From positions 289,795,041-289,859,040 of the forward strand of contig JAVMKO010000001.1 of NCBI GenBank assembly GCA_032164245.1: 64,000 nucleotides of DNA, written 5' to 3'. Numbering within the stretch: the stretch's first letter is position 1; each line of letters starts with the position of its first letter. This document shows, piece after piece, positions 46,430-57,659 of this stretch. Below the pieces are notes generated by a model. The model saw nothing but the letters and a program-made list of their open reading frames with translations. It had not been told where the DNA came from and did no database searches. Position numbers and translations under genes: made by a program. The DNA is from Sternotherus odoratus (Eukaryota; Chordata; Testudines; Kinosternidae).

Positions 46430-46545
46430 CCTACGCGTGGGACTGATTGTGCCGTATCTCCCCACCGTGGGGTTCTTATACCATCCTTTGAAGCATCTGG
46501 TTATCGACACTGTCTGAGACAGGAAACTGGACTAGATGGACTGGA
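46430..46545 (+). repeat. CR1-type 3' tail
   Basis: GAAGCATCTGGTTATCGACA and GAGACAGGAAACTGGACTAG then ATGGACTGG form the 3' tail that is found in antisense next to the CR1 at 23840-24625. Confidence 0.6.
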
Positions 46546-49490
46546 CTACAGAGACAGTGGCGGACTCCATTTTGGAGCTGCTGCTGGGAGCCTGCAGGGG
46601 CTTGGATCCCGCAGGGAGCCTCAGAGGCTGTTGGTGGCTTCACTGGAGTCAGAGCAGAGACTGTTGCTGTGCCCGGAGCTGACTGAGCTGGGCCTGCAGT
46701 GAGGGACTGTGAGGAGCCCCCTGCTCTTGTTCGGGAAACTACTTTCAAGGGAAGGGTCACAGCAGAGAGACTGAGCCTGAGGAGAGGCCGAGTGATCATC
46801 CTACCCAACCAGGACCCAGAGCTGCTGGCATTTGGTGGGGCCAGCTCCAGTTGTCAGAGGGGTTGTGCAGCTTGCTGCCCTGCCTGGACTGATATGCAGA
46901 ACAAGAGAGCGCTGTCCCCAGCTGCAGATCCTCCAGCGCCCACACAAGCAAGTGCCTGGGACTCTGAACTCCAGAGGAGTGTGCACGGCGGAGTGGGATA
47001 AATGGTGGGAGTGCAAATGCCAGTTACATACGTTTCATTTATCACTGTCTAGTATACTTGTTAATTGATTTTATTCAACTGCCTCCTGGGGATTTAAATT
47101 AGTAGTGACATTTCATCTTAGTCTGTTATGCCCCGTTTCTTTAAGGTAAGTGAAGGAGTGTTAGCTCTAATTTAAGTATATTGGATGTATATTATTTATC
47201 ATTGCTATTTGAGTCACACCCATGCCACAGATTATATTATTCTTATTTATTACTGGAATAGGTTTATTCCTGGGGGATCCTAAGACACACTATTGAGTGT
47301 GTACAGGGGCCGGCCAGGTGGGGGCACTGCCAATTTTAACTTCCTGTAGGAGTAAAGGGATTGAAGCAGAGGGGTGGATAGAGGATTCCCACTGGGATAC
47401 TCGGGATCTCCTTTCATGTCAACAACATCAGGCGCCCAGGCACACGGGTGAGTGCTGCCTGCTCCCGAGTAACCCAGGAAAGAAAGGGCAGTTACACAAA
47501 GTTCAGTATTTGGGGGCCTGAGATTCTGATCCAGAGTCCATTAAAGTCAATGGAAAAACTCTTATTGATTTCAGTGGGTGCTGGATCAGTCCCTGATTCA
47601 GCAATGCACTGGACCAGTCCTTAAGTGCTCACCTGTGCTTAGCGGGATCATGGCTCATAACCCCCATGACATTGGTATCCTCAGAAAAAAACAATAAAGG
47701 GCCTGGCTATTTTTTGAGCTGCCAGGAGCGCAGCACTGAAAACCCAGGCCACATCCAAACGGATTACATCACTACTGTAACGAGGGGCTGAAGCACTAAC
47801 AACGCTGCACTTAGCGGCGGACAGATCCTCAGCATTAAGCTGAAGAATTCGAAGTGACGGTCCAATGGCTCGGAAGTCGAAGGATGGGCCATACATCGGG
47901 GGTCGCCGTCAGATGGCACGGGACCAAGATTTGTCACCGAATTTGGTTAATTAGCGCCCCCTGCCTGGGCACTGACAGGGAGTGCGCCGTCGCATATCCT
48001 TGGAAAGGGCTTGCTGACTTACTTCTCCAGTGGGCTACCGGCCCTTCACCTGGCTGATAACCACGCTATCAAGTGGCTGGTGCATAGCCTGAGAGAGCCC
48101 ATGTCCAAACCTAAGTAAAGATAGAGCTCTAGATCTATATATTGTTACTCTTTTTGCTGTCCTAACTCTGAGCCAAAATGGCCCCTTTTAAATTGGAAAA
48201 ATCAAATGTGCTCATGGGCTGAGACCTTGGAAGCAAGTTCCCTGCCCAAAGCAACACTATTTTTGTTGAGGCAAGTGGCTCCGGGGATCAGGAAAAGCTT
48301 GCTACAGGTGAGCTCTGTTAGACAATGGATTAGCTCCTAGGGGAAGCAGTGGATGCTCCATTGCTTACACATTTAAAGTTAGATTAGACGAAGAAATATA
48401 CTCTCTATCTAGCTGCTTTATCCTGCTCCCTTTTAACAAAAATATGAATTGACTTCTATTAGTGTGAGAGTGAGCCTTAGCTCTCTAAATCGATTTATCT
48501 GTCTAGTCATCGGTGTATCTAGAATGTCCATCTAAGCAGTCGAGGCAACATGGACAAGATGTCATATAAATCTTTTCCATCTCCTCTTTAAGAAACCAAT
48601 TTTGATTAGACTGTGCTTTGTTAATTTCTGAGCCCCCACAGTACGCTACATGGACTTGCATTACTTGTGGACAGCGAGGATGAGTCTATTGCTCAGTGTA
48701 CAACCAAATCCCATGCACTGTCACCATAACAATGTCGTATGGGCCATCCACTGAGCTGTGTTCCTCTGAGGTTTAAACAAACAGATTTTTCACCCAATGG
48801 TAAGAACAATATTTTCAGAGAAGCCATTTTTTTAAAAAGTCAAGTCAAAGCATAATTACCCAATAACGCGCTTCAGGAAATAGGGTTCCCAAATTCTTGG
48901 CTTTGTTAGGCAAGCTAGTTATTAAAGTTTAACAAATGACACCAATATTCGATTTCAGCAAGTCTGTATCAGCTCCCATAGCTCCACAGAGGTCCACTCC
49001 CACAGCCTTTTGAATGTGCTCACTGAGATCAGTGGAAGTTTTTCCTGCCGTGGGACTGCAAAACTGAGCCCTGGTGAAATAATCAGGGTGGAGCTAACAA
49101 TATGAAAACCCATTTATACATACAGTACACACAAAATACTGGGGAAGCCAAAGTGCAGACCTGGCCCAAAGGAGCCCTGTGGAATAAAATACACCGTGCT
49201 GCCACTCCCCGCCCCTCTTTAATGAGTGGTGGTGCCATCCTCAGCTCAAGATGAAGCAATGCATGCTGGGAGTTGTAAAGCTTCCATTGGCCACACCCCC
49301 GTGTTAAAAGTGACAGTGGCAGCAATGTGATCATTTTATATCAATTACAAATAGGTCTTTGGGCTCCTGATAAGTTGCTACTGTGACCCTTGGTTGGGCA
49401 AAGTATGAGCATCAGTAATATCAGGGATGAAACGCTGACTAGAGCCACACTAGGTTAGTCTGTCATCACCCGGGATCAGTGCCTTGATTT
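46546..49490. other. Intergenic DNA, no gene seen
   Basis: 46546-46990 is GC-rich and may be old LTR material, but no terminal TG..CA pair was found. 47540-47600 has two copies of the 'TTTCAGTGGGTGC / TAAAGTCAATGGA' motif of an old dispersed repeat. The remainder shows nothing recognisable. Confidence 0.35.
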
Positions 49491-49499
49491 GGACCCTCT

Positions 49500-49880
49500 T
49501 TTATATTACAGTAGCACCTGCTTGTCTAACAGCAGCACCCAGTAACTGCAACCGAGATCTCGGCTCCACAGTGCTAGGTGCTGTACACACACACAGTAAA
49601 AGGCAGTAGGGTGACCAGATATCCCAATTTGATAGGGACAGTCCTGATATTCAGGGCTTTGTCTTAAATAGGTGCCTATTACCCCCTACATCCGTCCCAA
49701 TTTTTCACATTTGCTACACCTTAAAAGACAACCCTGCCCCACAGAGCTTGCAATTTCATTAGACCCAGACAGAGGGCAAGAGAGGTATTGGAGGCACAGA
49801 GGGAGGAAGTGATTTGCCCAAGGTCACCCGGCAGGTCAGTGGCAGAGCCAGAAATTGAAATCAGGTCTCCTGCTGTGTTT
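49500..49880 (-). repeat. CORE-type SINE split by a MITE
   Basis: CTCCACAGTGCTAGGTGCTG lies left and ACAGAGCTTGCAATTTCATT, GATTTGCCCAAGGTCACCCG and GAAATCAGGTCTCCTGCTG lie right of the insert. The order is that of an antisense CORE-SINE. Confidence 0.7.
49606..49722. mobile_element. hAT-like MITE (TAGGGTGACCAG family), inserted in a SINE
   Basis: It begins GTAGGGTGACCAGATATCCC and shows CTATTACCCCCTACATCCG, the reverse orientation of the 29594 copy. The right end (GCTACACCTTA) is degraded. The flanks AAAAGGCA and AAAAGACA (49598-49605, 49723-49730) match at 7 of 8 bases. Confidence 0.7.
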
Positions 49881-50040
49881 ATATGAGGGGGTCCTACATA
49901 TACCTAAAGGTGCTACAAACAAACAACAATAATCTTACCGACTCTGAGCAGATGGGTCACACAAGGCTGATGCATGACTTATCCCCAATTTAAGTCCTCT
50001 TTGGGTTGACCAAATCCATGGGTGGCGGGTATAAGAGGCC

Positions 50041-51168
50041 AGGGGAGGTTAAGCCTCCCCAAATAGGATGCGGCGCATCTCCTGTAGAGGCCTGCCGCCT
50101 CCGGAGCACTGCTGCTGAACAGATGCCAGGGCCATGGTCCCACCTGAGCTGCACCCCGCAGCCCTGCTTCCACTCGTCCACTTCTCCTGTGGCTCTGTCC
50201 GGGGTGCTCCTCTTCCCAGCCCTGCTCTGCCGCTTCCCCGAGGGCCCCCTCAACACCCACTGTCTGCTCCTCGGAGGAGGGGGTGGAGAGGAGCAAGAGG
50301 CAGGCCTGGGAGGCCACAAGGGAGGGGGCAAAGAGGTGTGGGTGGGGAGGGGGTTAAAAGGAAGGGGCCGAGCAGGAGCGGAGCTGGTTGCCAACTTTCT
50401 AATCACACAAAGCCGAATATGCCCTGCCCCTTTCTGGGGCCCCGCCCCCCACTCATTCCATCCCCCTCCCTCTGTCGCTTGCTCTCCCCCACCCTCATTG
50501 ACTTGCACTGGGCTGGGGCAGGAGGTTGGGGTGCAGGCTGTGGGAGGGAGTTAGGTGCAGGAGGGGGTTCTAACCTGGGGCAGGGTGTTGGGGTGTGAGT
50601 GGTGGTTCAGGCTCCACCCAGGTGGTACTTACCTCAGGTGGCTCACGGTTGGTGGCGCAGCAGGACTAAGGCAGGCTCCTGACCTGGCTCTGCATAGCTC
50701 CTGGAAGCAACCAACATGTCTGGCTTCTAGGAGGCAGCTCCACACAGTGCACGCTGCCCATGTCTGCAGGTGCTGCCTCCACAGCTCCCATTGGTCGTGG
50801 TTCCTGGCCAATGGGAGCTGTGGAGCTGGCGCTCGGAGTGGGGGCAGTGCGCGGAGCTTCCCTAGGAGCAGGACATGCTGGGTGATGTCAAGTAGGGAGC
50901 CTCCCTTAGCCCTGCTACACCACCGACTGGACTTTTAACAGCCCAGTCAGCGGTGCTAACCGGAGCCACCAGGGTCCCTTTTTGACCAGGTGTTCTGGGC
51001 AAAACCCAGACACTGGCAATCCTAGAGGGAGCGGGGGTGGGGCCTTTGCGGGAGGAGACCAAGCTGGGAAGAGACTTGGGGTGAAGTGGCGTGGGCACAG
51101 TCCAGGTGCCAATGGCGCCCCCCTCCCACACTTCTAGGGAGCTTCCGGTGCATGTGTCCAGCCTCCCC
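50041..51168. mobile_element. GC-rich hAT-like element with nested insertion
   Basis: The left end AGGGGAGGTTAAGCCTCCCC and right end CCAGCCTCCCCAAATGCAGG are related in inverted fashion. The body is G- or C-rich and non-coding, although long open frames run through it. Another element (50384-51024) splits the body: GGGGCCGAGCAGGAGCGG on the left continues as GGGAGCGGGGGTGGGGCC on the right. Confidence 0.55.
50384..51024. mobile_element. Nested element, TAGGGTTGCCAAC-type ends
   Basis: The left end reads GCTGGTTGCCAACTTTC and the right end ACACTGGCAATCCTA, inverted partners of the GTTGCCAAC type. The possible 8-bp duplication AGGAGCGG / GGGAGCGG has one mismatch. Inside, 50783-50825 shows the near-palindrome CAGCTCCCATTGG..CCAATGGGAGCTG. 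There is no coding capacity. Confidence 0.6.
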
Positions 51169-51169
51169 A

Positions 51170-51950
51170 AATGCAGGAGACACCTGCTGCCCATTACCAA
51201 ATCCACAAGGTTTTGTTGCCCTAAACTCCCACTGACTGCAGTTTCACCAGATGAGGCCTGGTCAGGCTTTGCGGTTGCCTAAGGATTTACCCCCTTTTAG
51301 CCCCCTGACCTCTGTGTGTGGGTGCTTCGTCATCCTTTTGTCTGCCCTCTAGCTCCAGATGCTTGCAAGACAAATCTTGACGGTTGGACAGGTTTCCAGG
51401 CCTGGACACAGCCTCTGGCACTCACTCACTCCTTCTCTTCAGCCTGCAGCAACGCCAGCAAGAACTACTTCCCCCTTCTGGGATGAACCCCATTGTTCCC
51501 CTGAAAGCAGTAAAACGAGTCACAAGGTGTAATTTAGCTAGAAGGTGCTATTACCCTTTTGTCAAAAGGAAGGTAAAAACATCCCCCTATAGTTCCTGAC
51601 TTGTTTGTTCTGTCCTTTGATCAATGGGATAAGAAGAAAAGCCTGCAGATGGATTGCAGCTTCCCCGGGCCTCTTTTGTGGTCACTCGCTGATTGTAAAT
51701 GCAGATTATCTGAGCTATCATTATGATTGTTGTCTGAGCTGGGAGGAGAAAGAAAAAGATTTATCCCATTTTTTATTCTTTCTGTGGCTACACTCCTGTT
51801 AGAATGTATGTTACGTGTTTAAGGTGGTTTTTTTATTTGATGTTTGCAATGTCAGTATTGGGAAAAGGTTAAAAGAGTCAATCCTGAGTGGCTGTGCTAT
51901 GCAACAGCTAATGAGGGTGTGGGGAGGTGTAATCTTTGTGGCCAATGGTC
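51170..51950. other. Intergenic DNA, no gene seen
   Basis: No exon, RNA gene or delimited repeat was recognised between the two hAT-like composites. Confidence 0.35.
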
Positions 51951-52077
51951 ACTGTCAGCTAGGGTGTCCAGCTGTCCTGATAAAATCAGGACTGTCCTGA
52001 TATTTAACCCTTTGTCCTACGTCCTGACCAATGTACACCTTATTTGTCCCGATAATCAGGTAAGAAGGAAAGCAGGA

Positions 52078-52190
52078 TGGGTGAGTAGGTGAGCGGGGCG
52101 GGGTGGAAAGGCGAGTAGTGGGGTGAACAGGCAAGCGGTGAGGCGGTGGGTGGCCGGGGGTGAGGAGGTGAGCAATGGGTGGGCAGGGGT
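52078..52190. repeat. G-rich minisatellite, left part
   Basis: Variable units of about 30-36 bases are built on GTGAG..GGTGGGTG and GAGGCGAG motifs. The array is cut by the solo LTR and continues at 53257. Confidence 0.8.
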
Positions 52191-53256
52191 TGTGACGGTG
52201 CTGTTCCTGGTGGGATCCAACTGTGAGTGTCAGATCAGGACAGATTGCTTCCAAAGGGGCAACTACAGCCCAAAGCTGGGGTTTTTCCACACTAAGGCAA
52301 ACCAAACCAGCCAAGCAGAAAAGACTTTGGTTTCACCCCACTGGCTAACCACAAGTCACACACACAATTCCCTTAGACACTCCAGCTTCCCAGTATCACC
52401 ACCAGCAGCCACCTGTCCTGGGGATCAATGGTTATGAAAACCAATACCCCAAATAAAGAAAACGGTTCTTCCCAATTCCAAAGAATCAGGCCCCAGACCC
52501 AGGTCAATATACAAATCAGATCTTCCCACAAATCACGCTGTTGCCAATCCTTTAGAATCTAAAATCTAAAGGTTTTATTATAAAAGGAAAAAGGTATAGG
52601 TGAGGGTTAAGAATGGTTAAAAGAAATCAATGACATGCAGTAATGGCACATCTCTTGGTTCAGGCTTGCAGCAAAGGTAGAATAAACTGCAGGTTCAAAT
52701 CAAAGTCTTTAGAAAGCATCCCATTTAGGGATGGGTCAGCACCTTAGTTCAGAGTTCACCTGTGTAGCAAAGTCCATTCAGAGCTGGAAGCAAGACAGGC
52801 TGCAGGCTGAAGGTAGAAGACGAAAATGGAGGACGTTCTTCCAGGCTTTATAGACTTCCTCCCCTGGGCGAAGACCCTCCTCCTCCTTATGCAGAGTCTG
52901 GTTGCAAACTGCAGGTCCACAGCCACATGGTCCAATTCCCAGACTCTCAATGATTCAGTTTTTGCCCAGGCATGTTCCATTCCTGGGGAGGCTCCTCGGG
53001 TGTGGACAGAGTTCATTGTGCAGTTAATGGCCCCTTAATGGGCCATCAGGCAGGCCATTCAAGTTAACACCAGCTTGCCTGAGATTCCACCCAGAAACCA
53101 AGCATAAGCTTGAAGTACAAAGATACACACACATCAATGGCATATTCATAATCCGCCCTCCATAACCTGGTCACAGACACCTGTTATGACCCCCTTCACA
53201 TAATATTCGGTACCCCAATGATCTATATGGTACCCAATTATTCCAGTAACGTGACA
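52191..53256 (-). mobile_element. Solo LTR, 1066 bp
   Basis: It starts TGTGACGGTGCTGTTCCTGG and ends CAGTAACGTGACA, with TG..CA ends. The 5-bp duplication GGGGT lies at 52186-52190 and 53257-53261. On the minus strand a TATA box (TCTATAAAGCC, about 52850) is followed by an AATAAA (about 52575), so the LTR reads right to left. A second copy is at 62644-63783. No internal retroviral sequence adjoins, so it is a recombination product. Confidence 0.9.
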
Positions 53257-53721
53257 GGGGTGAAGAGGCGAGTGGCAGGTGGAGGGGGTGAAGAGGTGAG
53301 CGGTGAGCCAGCGGGTGGGGGTGGGGAGTTGAAGAGGAGAGTTGCGGGGGGGGTGGGGTGAGGAGGCAAGTGGTGGGTGGGGGGTGGGTGAGGAGGTGAG
53401 TGGCAGGTGGAGGGGGTGAAGAGGCGAGCAGTGAGCCAACGGACCTGGGGGGGTTGAAGAGGAGAGTTGCAGGACGGGGCGGGGGGTGAGGAGGTGAGCG
53501 GCAGGCAGGGGGGGAGTGAAGAGGTGAGTGTCTGTGTCAGGAGGAGAGCGGCAGGCGGGGGACATGAAGGGGTGAGCCGTGAGCCAGCAGGCGGGGGTGT
53601 GTGTGTGAGAGGAGGGGACTGGTGGGTGAGGAGGGTGAAGAGGAGAGCCGCGAGGCGGGCAGAGTGTGTGTGTGTGTGTGGGGAGGCGAGCAGCAGGGGG
53701 TGAAGAGGCGAGCGGCGAGCC
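53257..53721. repeat. G-rich minisatellite, right part
   Basis: About thirteen imperfect units of the type GGTGAAGAGGCGAGCGGTGA fill the interval, with a short TGTG run at about 53667-53680. Long minus-strand open frames rich in Pro, Ser and His are by-products. Confidence 0.85.
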
Positions 53722-54030
53722 AAACTTGCTGAGGGTGCAGTCCATGCTATCGTCCAGATCATTGATAAAGATATTGAACAAGACCTGCTCCAGGACCAAC
53801 CCTTGGGGCACTACGCTTGATACCGGCTGCGAAGTAGACATGAAGCCATTGATCACTACCTGTTGAGCCGGATGATCCAGCCAGCTTTCTATCCACCTTA
53901 TGGTCCATTCATCAAGCCCATACTTCTTTAACTTGCTGGCAAGAATACTGTGAGAGACCGTAACGAAAGCTTTGCTAAAGTCAAGGAATAACACGTCCAC
54001 TGCTTTGTCACTTACTAACTATGAGTCACT
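53722..54030 (-). mobile_element. CR1 LINE reverse-transcriptase fragment
   Basis: The minus strand encodes VDVLFLDFSKAF with the first catalytic Asp of RT, a middle with DEWTIRWIESWL, and VPQGLVLEQVLFNIFIND. The consensus CR1 'PQGS' has become PQGL. Homology stops at the SKF that normally precedes the second catalytic motif, where the minisatellite begins. The fragment is dead. Confidence 0.85.
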
Positions 54031-54168
54031 ATTTGAATTTCATCAACTGTTTGACATAAACATTGATTAAGAGGTCAAGATGACTTTTCCTTAAAATTAA
54101 GCAATGCTGATTGTAATCAGAAATACACCCTTTTTAGTCACATATACTTCCTTCCTTCATTCTTTCTT

Positions 54169-54392
54169 GGGGGGTGGGGGGATAGCTCAGTGGTTTGAGC
54201 GTTGGCCTGCTAAACCCAGGGTTGTGAGTTCAATCCTTGAGGGGGCCATTTAGGGATCTGGGGCAAAAAATCTGTCAGGGGACAGTACTCGATCCTGCTA
54301 GTGTAGGCAGGGGGATCCTGCTAGTGTAGGCAGGGGACTGGACTCGATGACCTTCAAGGTCTTTCCAGTTCTAGGAGATTGGTATATCTCCA
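54169..54392 (+). repeat. tRNA-derived SINE (turtle type)
   Basis: GATAGCTCAGTGGTTTGAGC (A box) and GTTGTGAGTTCAATCCTTGA (B box) form a tRNA-like head, followed by the body GGGCCATTTAGGGATCTGGG and the tail GACTCGATGACCTTCAAGGT. A 23-base unit starting GATCCTGCTAGTGTAGG is duplicated in tandem (54291-54313, 54314-54336). It is not a tRNA gene: the anticodon arm and acceptor stem do not close. Confidence 0.85.
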
Positions 54393-55224
54393 TTTATATT
54401 TATATATTTATTTCATATGAAAATCTACTATCTTTTATTCTACCTTTAGAATATCCAATTTCTGTGATTAATAAAATGTATAAAATTAGAATGGCAGATA
54501 CCCCATCATACAACAACTGACAATATCAATATGACAAATTTCAACATCCTACACACACATATTCACATATAAACATATACACTCAAATACTTAACATACA
54601 CAATTGACACAAAGTATTAGTGAAATGATGCAGCAGCACTTGCCAGAAACTTAGATCTGAAACAATGCAACAAAAATAGTTAGCCTCAGTCGACAACCTC
54701 CGAAAACTAGTCAACTTAGCATTATAAACAGCCTGTCAGAACGGGTAACGGCTGCACGCGACGAGAAAAATGACGTCATTGCCACTTTGTACCATAGTGA
54801 AGCTGTATGCTTGTGCCCGCAATGCAGAGCTCGCGTAGGCTATAGCTGTAATGTACGAGGGAATGAGAGAACGACAAGTTAAAATGCACGTTCGACGTTT
54901 CTCTTTTCTGTATTCATTTTCCAGCAACAGTGTAAAAAAAAAATTTGGGGCACCACTTTTTGGTGCCCCCAAATCTTGGCACCCTAGGCAGCCGCCTCGT
55001 TCGCCTAGTGGTTGCATCAACCCTGCTGAGGAGGGATGCAGCAAGCCAGCGGCAGGCCGAGGGTGAGGAGGGGTGCAGTGGGGGGCCGAGCAGGGAGGGG
55101 GCGGGACCTGGGGCAGAGTTGGGGTGGAGCCTGGGAGGAGCGGGGGTGGACTGTGAGCGGAGCCGACGGCACACCAATGTGTCCTGATATTTTACTGTTG
55201 TGATCTGGTCACCCTACTCTCAGC

Positions 55225-57050
55225 ACTCTGCCTCTATTTTCCCTTTCCTGATTGGGCACCGCCTCACTCTGCCCTTGTATCTGGGGGCAACTGAAGCGCA
55301 CGTGTTCTCCCCCATGTATGACACGGCAGGACTTCTCCCCAGCTTGACCAGCACTCACTGCCATGCCTTGTCTCCTTTATGTAGGGTTATTTGTCCAAAC
55401 ACAAGCACATAACAGACAAAAATTGCTCCTCAGTTGACCCCTTGTCCTAGGGTTTCACGGCCTCCCCTCCCAGGGGGCTCTGGTCATCCAGCTTCTAGCA
55501 GCTTCCTGCTCTTAGCCAGCTCCCTTCTCACAGCTAATCCTCTGGAACAGCAGCCCTAAGACTTCCTCCCTGAGCACTTGGCCCCTTCTTCCAGGGACCC
55601 ACCACCAGACTTAGCGCCACACCTCTGCGGTTCATCCTCTCTCCAGGCACAGCCTGACCCAGTCACTCCTCTTCACTCTGCCCTCTGACAGGCCTTCATA
55701 GCCCAGATGGATCCATGCCCCCTTTAATTGGCTCAGGTGGGCTCACCTGCTCTGACAGAGGAGTGCTGGGCCTGGTCTTCTCACAGGGACCAACTACCTT
55801 GTGATGGGGGGATGAGAGGGGGCAGGCTTCCCTGACTTGGCTCAAATTTATTTTTATATATATGATGATAGCTTTCGAAAACCGCTGCAAAGCTGAAAGC
55901 AGCAAGGATGGAAGGGAGCCACGTAGAGTGGCACCAAAGGAGTCAGATGCCCCAGTAATGGGTGCATTAGGATTAGAATAGATGCAAAGATTCCCAGGCC
56001 AGGAGCAACCTCTGTGATCATCGAATCTGTGGTCTGATTAGCCCCCATTCACCGCTTCCACAAAAACATGGACGCTTTGGAAGAATAATGGCTCCGACCA
56101 TCACAGGATTTTCTCAGTATTTCATCTTGTACTGCAGCCTCAAAGCCCTGGCCATGATCCACGATTCACTGATTCACTCTAAACTCGTGTAATCATTCAT
56201 ATCAGTGCAACAGAATGTAAAATGCTAGCAGGTCAGTATGGGAGCATTTGACGTCACTTTGCATGGCTGTAAATGACTGCACAAAGTACTGGGCAAGTGT
56301 GAATGAGGGCTGTCTAGTAGTTACCACCCGCCACCAGCTGTTAGTCCTCAGATATGCCATGTGATCCCAGTCCGTAACAAGAACCCCAGGCAGTAAACGA
56401 TTACAGCAATGATCTCTATACTAATGCTATTTCTTAACACCTGGAACATACCTGGAAATGGGGTGTGAGCTCAGAGACAACAGCTGAAATGTAATAAACT
56501 GAGCGGGGCCATCCTCTCGCTCTCACACACTACTTCACATCTAAACAAACCAGACTGTGACCAGCATTTGCTCCAGAAGTGTATCCAAGCCAATCCTGCT
56601 TCCGTTGAGGTTCATGGCTACGCTCATACTGGCTTCAAACAGGAGCAGCAGTGGGACAATGGAATGCATTCCTCAGGTATTAAATAAACACACAATGAAG
56701 GATGGGCCCAAGCTGCAGTATCTGACTCCAGGCCTGGAAGACCTGAAAGATGAGGTGTTCTTAGCTGTAGGGGTTTGATCTGGCCTGTTTTAAATATTTC
56801 TGCCATGCGGTAATGAGATCATGGAATTCACTCTCTTTCATAAATGCATAATAAAAATGTGCATGCTGATTTGCATACAGCCTCTCTTTGCAAACTCTTA
56901 TCTCTGCTGCTGAAATGGTCCGACTTCATAAAAGTATTTGCAAAGTTGGGCCTGACCAGGACTTGAATAAGTCACCTCCCCAGGGGAACTCAGAGGCTAC
57001 AGGAAGTGCAGTTAGTTATTCCTCTTCCTTATGAACCAGTCTTGAATCAA
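55225..57050. other. Intergenic DNA, no gene seen
   Basis: No coding exon or RNA gene was recognised. A TA-rich tract lies at about 55850-55866. Confidence 0.35.
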
Positions 57051-57059
57051 TATCCCAAC

Positions 57060-57230
57060 ACAGATTCAGAGATTTCACAGCTAAACGGAACTATCATGGT
57101 CATCTAATCTGACATCTGACCCTCTGCATAACACGGGCCACAGAATTTCCTGCGTGAAGCGCAATAGCTAGTGGCTTGTGCTAGAGCACATCTCCTCGTA
57201 CATCTAATCTTGTTACAGCCTAGGAGAGCT
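57060..57230 (-). repeat. CR1-type LINE 3' fragment
   Basis: ATCATGGTCATCTAATCTGA, CCCTCTGCATAACACGGGCC and ACAGAATTTCCTGC are shared with 44670-44860. Confidence 0.55.
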
Positions 57231-57279
57231 CTATCTGCATATATATTTTAGGGATTTTGTGGTTCCCAATAATAACCAA

Positions 57280-57655
57280 ATGAGTCAGAGGCTGGGCAGA
57301 ATCAAGGTCTTCGATACTTTATTCAATTTAATTCAAATCAATGTGTACAAAGGGAGAGTCCCTGGTACCAAAAGTCAGCTGGAGTCCCTCCAGCAAGGAG
57401 CCCCTTCCCTTGCTATTGTGTAGCACATGGCAGTTACATACCACAAACTTTTAGCCAATCATATTTAACCTTTCCATATATGGATTTGTTCATCAGATGC
57501 TTATAGTTTTCCACTCCACATGTTGAGCTCATCCCCTTGACATCTTCTAGAATGTTCCTAGGGTGGTGAGCCGCAGTATGCTTCTTTATACATACGCACC
57601 CACTAAACCACATTTTGTTCAAAATGAACACAAACGTATTATGTTTAGCTAATAG
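57280..57655 (-). mobile_element. Possible LTR, antisense
   Basis: On the minus strand ATGTATAAAG (about 57585) is followed about 260 bases later by GAATAAAG (about 57318), an LTR-like promoter to poly(A) layout. The ends are not defined and no target duplication was found. Confidence 0.3.
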
Positions 57656-57659
57656 ACCA

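Larger units (their letters stand above)
51960..55216. mobile_element. Composite hAT-like element with nested inserts
   Basis: The left end TAGGGTGTCCAG and the right end CTGGTCACCCTA are inverted repeats with 11 of 12 matches. They are flanked by CTGTCAGC (51952-51959) and CTCTCAGC (55217-55224), one mismatch in 8. The termini are those of the small MITEs at 29594 and 49606. Within it lie a G-rich minisatellite, a solo LTR, a CR1 piece and a tRNA-derived SINE. No transposase was seen. The alternative is two unrelated MITE ends that happen to face each other. Confidence 0.6.

Noticed and set aside
50006..50598. Open frames of 154-182 residues
   Set aside because: They lie in GC-rich transposon bodies, overlap on both strands and show no domain.
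53146..53721. Pro/Ser/His-rich protein continuing the CR1 reading frame
   Set aside because: This part is the G-rich minisatellite read on the minus strand, and its far end lies in the solo LTR.
54183..54240. tRNA gene
   Set aside because: A and B boxes are present, but there is no closed acceptor stem and the sequence continues into a SINE body.
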